Shown here: piece by piece, positions 53,609 to 60,570 of the stretch
Layout: every line of letters starts with the position of its first letter
Numbering within the stretch: position 1 is the stretch's first letter
Source of the DNA: Streptomyces sp. NBC_00154
GTDB taxonomy: Bacteria > Actinomycetota > Actinomycetes > Streptomycetales > Streptomycetaceae
Direction of reading: 5' to 3'
Length of the DNA: 64,000 nucleotides
Assembly (NCBI RefSeq): GCF_026342835.1
Contig: NZ_JAPEMI010000001.1
Coordinates: 5,214,501-5,278,500, forward strand
The notes under the pieces: generated by a model
What the model saw: only the letters and a program-made list of their open reading frames with translations
Told to the model about the DNA's origin: nothing
The model's database searches: none
Translations under genes and position numbers: made by a program

Positions 53609-54489
53609 CCTGTAGCGGCGAGGAGTTCCTCGTACGCCCTGCGCAGCCCGTCGGTCGCCTCGCGCCCGGCGGGCTGCAGCGGTTCCCGGACCGGGCCCGC
53701 GTCGAGCAGTGCCTTGGCCGTCACGGTGCCGGGCAGACCCGACGCCATCATCAGTTCGGCCAGCGGCACGGTCAGCAGATTGAGCCGGGCGGCCTCCGCG
53801 GTGTCCCCGGCGTCGAACGCGTCGAGAACCGCCCGCAGTTGGCGGGGCGCCACATTGGCGACCGTGCTGACATAGCCTGCCGCACCCACCGCGTACAGCG
53901 GCAGGTTGAGCTCCTCACAGCCCGAGTAGTACGCGAGCGAGGTCGCGCCGATCACCTTTGTCGAGCCGAGCAGGTCGTACGCGCAGTCCTTCACCGCCAC
54001 GATGCGCGGGTGCCCGGCCAGCCGCAGCAGGGTCGCCGGCTCGATCCGGGTGCCGGTGCGGCCGGGGATGTCGTACAGCATCAGCGGAATGCCGGTGGCG
54101 TCGGCGACGCGCCCGAAGTGCGCCTCGACGGCGGCCTGCGGGGGTCTGCTGTAGTACGGCGTCACGACCAACAGCCCGTCCGCGCCCGCCTGTTCGGCCT
54201 GTTGCGCCAGCTGCACGGTGTGCCGGGTGTCCGCACTGCCGACCCCCGCGACGAGCGGTACGCCGTCGCCGACGGCTTCCCGGACCGCGCGCAGCAGTGC
54301 GGTCTTCTCGGCGTCGGTGGTGGTCGGGGACTCGCCGGTGGTCCCGCTGAGCACCAGGCCGTCGCAGCCGTCGGCGACGAGGTCGGCGGCATGCTTCCCG
54401 GCCGCGTCCAGGTCCAGGTCGCCGTCGGCGGTGAACGGAGTGACCATGGCGCAGAGGGCGCGGCCGAAGGGGGCTACGGATGCTGTCAT
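53605..54489 (-). CDS. dapA: 4-hydroxy-tetrahydrodipicolinate synthase
   Basis: 294-residue class I aldolase condensing pyruvate with aspartate semialdehyde. GLVLSGTTGESPTTTDAEK, LLVVTPYYSRPPQ, LYDIPGRTGTRI (Tyr of the catalytic triad) and AVKDCAYDL (Schiff-base Lys) are intact. Convergent with dapD, sharing the CTAG at 53605-53608 so that both stop codons overlap. Streptomyces commonly have several DapA paralogues; this may be a non-housekeeping copy or a related lyase. Confidence 0.88.
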   Translation of the reverse strand: MTASVAPFGRALCAMVTPFTADGDLDLDAAGKHAADLVADGCDGLVLSGTTGESPTTTDAEKTALLRAVREAVGDGVPLVAGVGSADTRHTVQLAQQAEQAGADGLLVVTPYYSRPPQAAVEAHFGRVADATGIPLMLYDIPGRTGTRIEPATLLRLAGHPRIVAVKDCAYDLLGSTKVIGATSLAYYSGCEELNLPLYAVGAAGYVSTVANVAPRQLRAVLDAFDAGDTAEAARLNLLTVPLAELMMASGLPGTVTAKALLDAGPVREPLQPAGREATDGLRRAYEELLAATG

Positions 54490-54639
54490 GTCCGAAGTGT
54501 CGGACGGCCGGACCGTAAAGGTCTACTTAGTTCTTCTTGGGGTGAAGAGGAAGGAACGCTGAACAATGGTCATTGGAGCCCGGCCCGCGCTCTGGCATGA
54601 TCGAACACCTATGCGACAGGCCGATACGGGGGCGGGTGC

Positions 54640-55329
54640 ATGAGCATGCGGGAAACGGCGAGTACGGGGAACGGGACGCGAAGAGTGGCGGCCGTGTGCA
54701 CGGCCGGGGCGTTGGCCCTGTCGCTGTCGGGATGCGCCGGATTCCTCGTTCCGGCGGGCGAGGGGGAGCCGGGGCCGACGCCGAGCGTCTCGCACACACC
54801 CGGCCGGGTGCACGCGGAGAAGCTGCGGCCCGGTGATCTGTCCAGCACCCCGCCCGCCACCGGGGACGTGCCCAGCCCCGCCCCACCGCCGAGCGCTGCC
54901 GCCCGGGCCGACTGCCCGTCCTCCGGCCTCGTCGTGGACATGGGCGAGGTGCAGGCGGCGCTGGGCCACCGGGCCGTGGGGCTCACCCTCACCAACTGCG
55001 GCAGCAAGCCGTACCGGGTCGACGGCTACCCGTCAGTCCGGGTCCTGGACGACGAAGGCGAACCGCTGCCGGTCAAGGTGAACCCGGGCTCCTCCTACAT
55101 GGGAACCGACCCGGGTCCGAAAGAGGTCATGCTGAAGCCGGGGCAGACTCTGCACTCGCTGCTCGCGTGGGTCTCCACCGCGACCGGCGGCGACCTCATC
55201 GAGGGCGACGCGCTGGAGATCGCACCGGCCCCGGGGCTGGAAGCGCGCGCGTTCCCGCTGAAGGGGAGCGACGTACGGCTGCTCGACGAGCTGAACATGA
55301 CCGCCTGGCGCACCGTGTCGCCCCAGTAG
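54640..55329 (+). CDS. DUF4232-type lipoprotein
   Basis: 229 residues with a lipoprotein signal (RRVAAVCTAGALALSLSGCAG, lipobox LSGC). A Pro/Thr/Ser-rich stretch to about residue 90 is followed by a beta-sandwich: CPSSGLVVDMGEVQAALGHRAVGLTLTNCGSKPYRVDGYPSVRVLDDEGEPL, the DUF4232 pattern with two Cys that may form a disulfide. Cell-surface anchored, function unknown. Confidence 0.83.
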   Translation: MSMRETASTGNGTRRVAAVCTAGALALSLSGCAGFLVPAGEGEPGPTPSVSHTPGRVHAEKLRPGDLSSTPPATGDVPSPAPPPSAAARADCPSSGLVVDMGEVQAALGHRAVGLTLTNCGSKPYRVDGYPSVRVLDDEGEPLPVKVNPGSSYMGTDPGPKEVMLKPGQTLHSLLAWVSTATGGDLIEGDALEIAPAPGLEARAFPLKGSDVRLLDELNMTAWRTVSPQ

Positions 55330-55344
55330 CGCCGCCGGGGCGGC

Positions 55345-55788
55345 TCAGAGGGCGAGCTTGAAACCTTCGTGGCTGCGGTCGAAGCCCAGCGTCTCGTAGA
55401 ACCGGTGCGCGTCGGCACGCCGCTTGTTGCTGGTCAGCTGCACCAGCGCACACCCCCGCAGCCGGGCCCGGTCGACGGCCTGCTTCATCAGCTCGCGCCC
55501 CAGCCCGTCGCCCCGCCGGTCGGCCCTGATCCGCACCGCCTCGATCAGCGCCCGCTCCTCGCCGCGCTTCCCGAGCCCCGGTATGTACGTGGCCTGCAGG
55601 CAGCCCAGCACCGTGTCGCCGTCCATCAGCACAAGTATCTCGTTGCGCGGATCGCTCTCGATATCGGCGAAGGCCTTCTCGTACGCATCGTCGACCACGT
55701 CCGAGGCCGGGTCGACGACCCGGTTCTCGTCGGCGAGGAGCGCGAGGACGGCGGGCAGGTCGGCGCGGGTGGCGGTACGAAGGATCAC
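55345..55788 (-). CDS. GNAT family N-acetyltransferase
   Basis: 147-residue GNAT fold. Starts VILRTATRADLPAVLALLADE; the acetyl-CoA site is EAVRIRADRRGDGLGRELMKQAVDRARLRGC, then LTSNKRRADAHRFYETLGFDRSHEGFKL at the C-terminus. The GTG at 55788 gives the usual length. Substrate unknown. Convergent with the upstream lipoprotein gene. Confidence 0.88.
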   Translation of the reverse strand: MILRTATRADLPAVLALLADENRVVDPASDVVDDAYEKAFADIESDPRNEILVLMDGDTVLGCLQATYIPGLGKRGEERALIEAVRIRADRRGDGLGRELMKQAVDRARLRGCALVQLTSNKRRADAHRFYETLGFDRSHEGFKLAL

Positions 55789-55882
55789 GCCCCGGAGTCT
55801 GGCACGGGCACCTGAGCGCTCAGCAGCCGGATACGGTGCGGTCGCGCGGCCGGCCTGCGCCGGGCTCCGGTGAAGCCGGTGG

Positions 55883-55910
55883 TTGACCTCAAGCGTGCTT
55901 GACGTATCAG
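55883..55910 (+). promoter_or_regulatory. Promoter with inverted repeat in the spacer (MerR-like)
   Basis: TTGACC (-35-like, 55883-55888) and TATCAG (-10-like, 55905-55910) are separated by 16 bp that contain TCAAGC-GT-GCTTGA. An operator palindrome between -35 and -10 is typical of MerR-type control. It points toward the monooxygenase gene. Confidence 0.6.
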
Positions 55911-55960
55911 GGTGGGTGTCAGCGGCGCACCGCAGGGGTGCCCCGGTGAGGAGGGCCGTC

Positions 55961-56668
55961 ATGAGCGTGCAGTTCGAGTCCCGTCCCGATGTCGCCCGGG
56001 GGGATGTGGGCCTCGTCAAGGCCAGTACCTGGGACGTCGGTACCCCCGCGCGGCAGCGGCAGGCGGTCGAGGCCATCCGTGAGGCGTGGGGCAGCCGGGA
56101 CTGGCCGCACCAGGGGCTTCTCTCGTACACCGTGCATGCGGGGGACGACGGGAAGACGCTGTTCCACTACTCGCAGTGGAGTGGTGAGGGCGCATATCAG
56201 GAGTTCGCCGCGAGCGGACGGGACGCCCGCAACACCGACATCGATGCCGCCGTGCCCGGGATCCGCCGGCTCTGGCTGCACACGTACGAGCTCTACCGCT
56301 CCACGGCACCGAGCGAGGACGACACCCCTGAGCCGGGATGCGTCGTGATCGTCGACGTCGAGTTCGACGGGCCGGACAAGGCACGTCAACGGGACTGGGT
56401 GGACACCGTGTTCGAGGCGCTCGGTACGGATCCGGCACCTGCCCCCGGCGGTATCTCCGGGCACTTCCATATGAGCGTCGACGGGACCCGCGTACTCAAT
56501 TACGCGGAATGGTCGAGCGCGCGGGCGCACATCGACGCGCTCACCGCACCCGGCGACGGCGTCGGGTCGAAGACACCGCAGTGGGAGCGGGTGCAGTCGT
56601 ACCCCGGGGTGATCGGCGGCGGTGTGCACCGCTACTCGCCCGCGCTCAGTCTGCGGGCGGGCGCATAG
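55961..56668 (+). CDS. Antibiotic biosynthesis monooxygenase-like protein, tandem ABM domains
   Basis: 235 residues made of two ferredoxin-like halves. Each has the ABM pattern: RQAVEAIREAWGSRDWPHQGLLSYTVHAGDDGKTLFHYSQWSGEGAYQEF in the first (quoted discontinuously: AIREAW, SYTVH, HYSQW), and WVDTVF, GHFHMSVDG, NYAEW in the second. Such proteins act as cofactor-free monooxygenases or heme-related enzymes. ATG 55961 has GAGGAGGG upstream. A MerR-style promoter precedes it, but no MerR gene is nearby. Confidence 0.8.
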   Translation: MSVQFESRPDVARGDVGLVKASTWDVGTPARQRQAVEAIREAWGSRDWPHQGLLSYTVHAGDDGKTLFHYSQWSGEGAYQEFAASGRDARNTDIDAAVPGIRRLWLHTYELYRSTAPSEDDTPEPGCVVIVDVEFDGPDKARQRDWVDTVFEALGTDPAPAPGGISGHFHMSVDGTRVLNYAEWSSARAHIDALTAPGDGVGSKTPQWERVQSYPGVIGGGVHRYSPALSLRAGA

Positions 56669-56682
56669 CCGGCGAGGACCGG

Positions 56683-56716
56683 GGTCCACGGGCGCAAGTG
56701 CGGGGCCCTGTGGACC
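56683..56716 (+). terminator. Hairpin after the monooxygenase gene
   Basis: GGTCCACGGG (56683-56692) pairs with CCC-GTGGACC (56706-56716, one bulged T). It lies 15 nt after the stop. Confidence 0.6.
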
Positions 56717-56974
56717 GGCGGTGGTTCGGGTGGCCGATGTGGGGGGCGGCACGGGCTCCGGGGGAGCGTGGGAAGTGGATGAGGGGGTGCCCGAACGCGT
56801 CGATTCCCCCGCTGTGCACGGCAGTTGCCGAGGCCCGGCGGGTGGCCGGCAGCCGTCCGTCCTGGGAACCGAGTGGCATGGGCGAAATGCGTCTACGCTT
56901 GGTCGGCCTGGGACCACCGCCCCCTGCGGGTCGGTCCGAGCCCGTACCCCCGTACGTCCGAGGAGAACCACCTG

Positions 56975-58432
56975 ATGTCCGCAGAGCGCCCCACCCTGCC
57001 ACCGGTACGGCTGCACCCCGAGGCGGAGCTGGCACGGGACGCGCTCGCCGCGCCGCTGCTCGCCCGGGCCGTCCGACTCGCCCGCTGGGCGGGACCCGAG
57101 ACCCGGGTCGGCGCCGGCGGGGAGCTCGTCGAGGCGCAGCTGCCCGCCGCGGCCGAACACCTCGGGCTGGCGGCGGACGAGGACGGTGCCGCGGAGGCCA
57201 GTGAGGCGTGGCGGCTCGCGGTCGACACCGGGCTCCTCGACGTCCACGACCCGGAGGGGGACGACGCCGCAGACGATGCCGAGGGGACCGTCAGCGCGGG
57301 CGAGAACCTGGGGCTGCTGACCGGCGGCTCCCCGCAGGACGTCCTCGCGATCTGGCTCGACGGCCTGGAGGCAGTGCACGCCGACGCCACCGCACCCGTC
57401 TTCGACGACTTCGCCGATCTCGTCGGCGAGGACGGCTCGATCGACTTCGACGCCCTGGACTGGGACCCGGAGGCGGAAGCCGAATTCCTCGACGGCGTGC
57501 TCGGCAACCTGTATCTGCTCACGGTCGGCGACGGCAGCGAGGGCGAGGCACCCGTACCGCTGCCCGCGCTCGCCGCGTCGATGATCGTGCCCGACGACAT
57601 GGGCGAGCCCACCGACGACATCCTGGAACAGGTGTCGGAGGCGATGATGCGCCTCGACGACCAGTTCCGGCTTCTCGAACCGATCGGGATCGTCGCCTAC
57701 CGGCCGGTGGACGAGGCGCTGCTCGCCGAGGAGGGCGAGGAGGCCCAGCCGCCCGCCGACGACGAGGACGTCAGCCGGTACGGCATGGTGCGGCTGACCC
57801 CCCTCGGCCTGTACGGCATCCGGGCCCGGATGCTGGAGGCCGGCATCGATGCCCCGGCGCTCGGCGATCTCACGGACAAGGGCGCGGACACGCTCCTCGG
57901 CGGCATCGCGTACTACCCGGAGGCAGCTGCGCGCAGCGAGGTCGAGCAGTGGCTCGCCCGCCGCGGCGCGGACGGGGCCGCGGGCGAACTGCTGGACGCG
58001 GCACGCGGCGCGGACCAGCAGGCCCCGCTGCGCAGGCTGCACTGCCAGCAGGCGCTCGCCCTGGTCGGCGCGGAGGCGGAGCCCGCGGTCCGTGCGGTGC
58101 TGGACGACGCGGAGCTGGGCGGCCTCGCCCGGGTCTGGCTCGCCGAGCGCGGCGCGGCGGACGTGCCCCCGCCGCCGGAGTCGATGATCTTCTGGCTCGC
58201 CATCGACACGATCGCCGCCCAGCTGGAGGCGGACGGCGATCTGGACGAGCTCCAGGGGCTGGTCGAGGGGCTCTCCGGCCAGCACAGCGGGTTCTTCGAC
58301 GAGGCGTGGCGGGTGGCGCACCCGGCGACGGCGGACGTCCTGGAGGCGATGGGGCAGCTGCACAGCGACAAGAAGAAGGCGAAGGAAGCACGGAAGGCGG
58401 CCTTCAAGGCGCGGTCGCGTTCGGGCGGCTGA
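56975..58432 (+). CDS. Conserved hypothetical acidic protein (485 aa)
   Basis: I do not recognise the family. The sequence is soluble, strongly acidic (for example VGEDGSIDFDALDWDPEAEAEF) and mainly helical. The segment SRYGMVRLTPLGLYGIRARMLEAGI resembles the wing of a winged-helix domain, and the region around QWLARRG...LHCQQALALVGAEAEPAVRAVLDD resembles HEAT-like repeats. The end is basic (SDKKKAKEARKAAFKARSRSGG). ATG 56975 has AGGAG about 10 nt upstream. Codon use matches the neighbours. Confidence 0.75.
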   Translation: MSAERPTLPPVRLHPEAELARDALAAPLLARAVRLARWAGPETRVGAGGELVEAQLPAAAEHLGLAADEDGAAEASEAWRLAVDTGLLDVHDPEGDDAADDAEGTVSAGENLGLLTGGSPQDVLAIWLDGLEAVHADATAPVFDDFADLVGEDGSIDFDALDWDPEAEAEFLDGVLGNLYLLTVGDGSEGEAPVPLPALAASMIVPDDMGEPTDDILEQVSEAMMRLDDQFRLLEPIGIVAYRPVDEALLAEEGEEAQPPADDEDVSRYGMVRLTPLGLYGIRARMLEAGIDAPALGDLTDKGADTLLGGIAYYPEAAARSEVEQWLARRGADGAAGELLDAARGADQQAPLRRLHCQQALALVGAEAEPAVRAVLDDAELGGLARVWLAERGAADVPPPPESMIFWLAIDTIAAQLEADGDLDELQGLVEGLSGQHSGFFDEAWRVAHPATADVLEAMGQLHSDKKKAKEARKAAFKARSRSGG

Positions 58433-58492
58433 GCGGGGCGGCCGGGCCGGACCGTCGGGTCGGGCAGCCGGGCGGAGGCCGGCGGTAGGGAC

Positions 58493-58510
58493 TCTGTGAA
58501 GGTTCACAGA
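58493..58510. promoter_or_regulatory. Inverted repeat TCTGTGAA-GG-TTCACAGA upstream of phoX
   Basis: Perfect 8-bp arms 102 bp before the phosphatase start. GTTCAC is also the core of Streptomyces PHO boxes, and a second GTTCA lies at 58537, but the spacing is not the usual 11 bp, so PhoP binding is uncertain. Confidence 0.45.
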
Positions 58511-58611
58511 AAGGGTGCTGCTTGAAGACGCCTTCAGTTCAACTGCTGTTAGTGCAGGGGCGGGAGCGTGAGCCCGCAAACACCCGTCCCAGCAGCTCCA
58601 GGAGTTTCGTG

Positions 58612-60081
58612 ATGCCCTTCACGCGCAGGGAATTCACCAAGCAGTCCGCCCTCACCGGCGCCGGCATCGCCCTGACCGGTACCGTCGCCGCCCTGGCTAC
58701 CGCGCCTGGTGCCCTCGCCGCGCAGGAGTCCGGCCACGGCCACGACGACCACCACGGTGATGACCACGGACACGGTCACAGCGACGAGCCCGGCTACGGA
58801 CCGCTGGTCTCCGACCCGAAGGGCATACTCGCGCTGCCCGCCGGATTCTCGTACCGCATCGTCACCCACAGCGGTGTCACCAAGCTGGAATCCGGCGAGT
58901 ACACCCCCTCCAACCACGACGGCACGGCTGCCTTCGAGGGCCCGCGCGGCGTCACCCTGCTCGTCAACAACCACGAGCTGAGCGGCACCCGGACCGGCTG
59001 GGAGCACCCCGTCCCGCTCGCCGAGGGCCTCGTCTACGACCCGATCGCCGCCGGTGGCTGCACCGTCGTCGAGACCCGTCGCGACGGCCGCACCGCCGAG
59101 TGGGTCGGCATCGCCGGCACGTCCACCAACTGTGCCGGTGGCGCCACCCCGTGGGGCACCTGGCTCACGTGCGAGGAGACCGAGGACAAGGCCGGCAAGA
59201 ACGGTCTGCTCAAGGACCACGGCTACGTCTTCGAGGTCGACCCGTACGACGAGCGCGCCAACCGCGACCCGCGCCCGATCAAGGCGTTCGGCCGGTACGC
59301 CCACGAGGCTGTCGTCATCGACCCCAAGCTCGGCCACGCCTACCTGACCGAGGACGCGGCCGGCCCCAACGGGCTGCTCTACCGCTGGGTTCCGCCGCAC
59401 GGCTTCAAGCACGGCCGCGGCAAGCTGCGCACGCTCGCCGACGACGCCGGTGTCCTCCAGGCCACCAAGTGCTTCGACAAGAGCGGCAAGTTCGTCGACG
59501 ACCTGTCCCGCGCCACGAAGATCGGCACGGTGTACGGCGTGGACTGGGTCGACGTCGTCGACCGCGACGCCAAGACCGTCTCCGTACGCAAGCAGTTCGG
59601 CGACCAGGACGTCACCCGCGCCCGCAAGCTCGAAGGCATGTGGTGGGGCGACGGCGGCGTCTACATCGTCTCCTCGTTCGCCCGCGCGGAGAGCCCCGTC
59701 CAGCACGACGGCCAGGTCTGGTTCTACGACCCGAAGCGCCGCACGCTGACGCTGAAGGTGCTCCTCGGCGTGAACGCCGACCCGTCGAAGGACGGCGCCT
59801 TCGACGGCCCGGACAACATCACCGTCTCGCCGTACGGCGGTCTGGTCATCGCCGAGGACGGCGAGGGCGTCCAGCACCTCTTCGGGGCGACGGAGAGCGG
59901 CCGCACGTACCCGATCGCGCGCAACGACCTGAACGCGGGCACGGCCGAGGAGCCGGAGTACAGCGAGTTCACCGGTGTCACCTTCTCGCCCGACGGGAAG
60001 ACGCTGTTCGCCAACATCCAGACGCCCGGCATCATGCTCGCCATAACCGGCCCGTGGAAGCGCCAGCCGAACGGGCACTGA
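58612..60081 (+). CDS. phoX: PhoX-family (DUF839) phosphatase, Tat-exported
   Basis: 489 residues with a twin-arginine signal (TRREFTKQSALTGAGIALTG). PhoX enzymes are extracellular phosphomonoesterases with a Ca/Fe centre. Conserved segments include PSNHDGTAAFEG, LLVNNHEL, GTSTNCAGGATPWGTWLTCEET, GRYAHEAVVIDPKLGHAYLTED and GPDNITVSPYGGLVIAEDGEGVQHLFG. Just after the signal comes an unusual His/Asp-rich segment (HGHDDHHGDDHGHGHSDE). ATG 58612 has AGGAG 8 nt upstream. Confidence 0.88.
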   Translation: MPFTRREFTKQSALTGAGIALTGTVAALATAPGALAAQESGHGHDDHHGDDHGHGHSDEPGYGPLVSDPKGILALPAGFSYRIVTHSGVTKLESGEYTPSNHDGTAAFEGPRGVTLLVNNHELSGTRTGWEHPVPLAEGLVYDPIAAGGCTVVETRRDGRTAEWVGIAGTSTNCAGGATPWGTWLTCEETEDKAGKNGLLKDHGYVFEVDPYDERANRDPRPIKAFGRYAHEAVVIDPKLGHAYLTEDAAGPNGLLYRWVPPHGFKHGRGKLRTLADDAGVLQATKCFDKSGKFVDDLSRATKIGTVYGVDWVDVVDRDAKTVSVRKQFGDQDVTRARKLEGMWWGDGGVYIVSSFARAESPVQHDGQVWFYDPKRRTLTLKVLLGVNADPSKDGAFDGPDNITVSPYGGLVIAEDGEGVQHLFGATESGRTYPIARNDLNAGTAEEPEYSEFTGVTFSPDGKTLFANIQTPGIMLAITGPWKRQPNGH

Positions 60082-60090
60082 CGCACCCGT

Positions 60091-60124
60091 CCGGACGCGC
60101 GCGGAAAACCCGTCGCGCGTCCGG
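60091..60124 (+). terminator. phoX terminator
   Basis: CCGGACGCGCG (60091-60101) pairs with CGCGCGTCCGG (60114-60124) over 11 perfect base pairs, immediately before the Y RNA-like array. Confidence 0.8.
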
Positions 60125-60143
60125 AGGCCGGTCTTCTAAGGTC

Positions 60144-60296
60144 CTGTCTGTGCCCAGGTGCGCAGGCAGGACCTACTTCCACTCTTAATGGGGATGTCGC
60201 GGGTTCAAGTCCCGCCATCGGCTTTCGAGCCGGTGTAGCTCAGGGGGTAGAGCACCTTCGTCGGTTCCGCCGACTGTGATCTCTGGGTACGTACAG
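60144..60296 (+). ncRNA. Y RNA-like element 1 with circularly permuted tRNA mimic
   Basis: A 153-nt element closed by CTGT..GTGCCCAG (60144-60157) with CTGGGTAC..ACAG (60283-60296). Inside are the array blocks GTGCGCAGG, TACTTC and TGATCT. A T-arm (GCGGG-TTCAAGT-CCCGC, 60199-60215) runs straight into an acceptor-like 8-bp stem (60216-60223 with 60228-60235) capped by a TTCG tetraloop, then T-A and a D-arm (GCTC 60238-60241, GAGC 60250-60253). GGGG before the T-arm can pair with CCTT after the D-arm as an anticodon-stem analogue. GTCGG-TTCCG-CCGAC follows. This is the layout of a YrlA-type Y RNA; the Ro60 gene is 275 bp downstream. Confidence 0.82.
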
Positions 60297-60315
60297 CTTC
60301 AAGAATTTGCACGCA

Positions 60316-60386
60316 CCTCCCGGTGCGCAGGCTACGGCTACTTCTTCGAAACAAGTCCCGCCGTCGCCGACCTTGATCTCGGGAGG
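60316..60386 (+). ncRNA. Y RNA-like element 2, lacking the tRNA module
   Basis: A 71-nt element closed by CCTCCCG (60316-60322) and CGGGAGG (60380-60386). It has the same GTGCGCAGG, TACTTC, CGCCGAC and TGATCT blocks in the same order as its neighbours, but only a remnant (CAAGTCCCGCC) of a T-arm and no acceptor or D-arm. It may be a minimal Ro60-binding RNA or a decayed copy. Confidence 0.65.
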
Positions 60387-60541
60387 CACAGCACCGGTGC
60401 CCGGTGCGCAGGTGACGGATACTTCTCGGATCTGACGGTTGCGGGTTCGAGTCCCGCCCGGCCACGGCCGGTAGCTCAATGGGAAGAGCATCAGGCAAGC
60501 CCGTCGCCGACTCCTGATCTCGGGCACCCCTGCGCTGTGCC
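60385..60541 (+). ncRNA. Y RNA-like element 3 with circularly permuted tRNA mimic
   Basis: A 157-nt element closed by GGCACAGC (60385-60392) with GCTGTGCC (60534-60541) and GGTGCCCG (60396-60403) with CGGGCACC (60521-60528). It contains GTGCGCAGG, TACTTC and TGATCT. The T-arm is GCGGG-TTCGAGT-CCCGC (60441-60457); the acceptor-like stem CCGGC/GCCGG is capped by CACG (60458-60471); then T-A and the D-arm GCTC/GAGC (60474-60489). TCTGA (60431-60435) pairs with TCAGG (60491-60495) as an anticodon-stem analogue with a 5-nt variable loop. Only 29 nt separate it from the Ro60 start codon. Confidence 0.85.
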
Positions 60542-60564
60542 TTCCCCCAATGAATTCGGGGGAA
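60542..60564 (+). promoter_or_regulatory. Hairpin sequestering the Ro60 Shine-Dalgarno sequence
   Basis: TTCCCCC (60542-60548) pairs with GGGGGAA (60558-60564), the only good ribosome-binding site before ATG 60571. It begins right at the end of Y RNA-like element 3, so RNA processing or binding there could control translation. Confidence 0.6.
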
Positions 60565-60570
60565 TTCACC

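Noticed and set aside
60199..60253. T-arm and D-arm sequences that look like parts of tRNA genes
   Set aside because: The T-arm comes before the D-arm and the acceptor stem is a closed hairpin, so no linear tRNA with anticodon loop and free ends can form; a Y RNA tRNA mimic explains it better.
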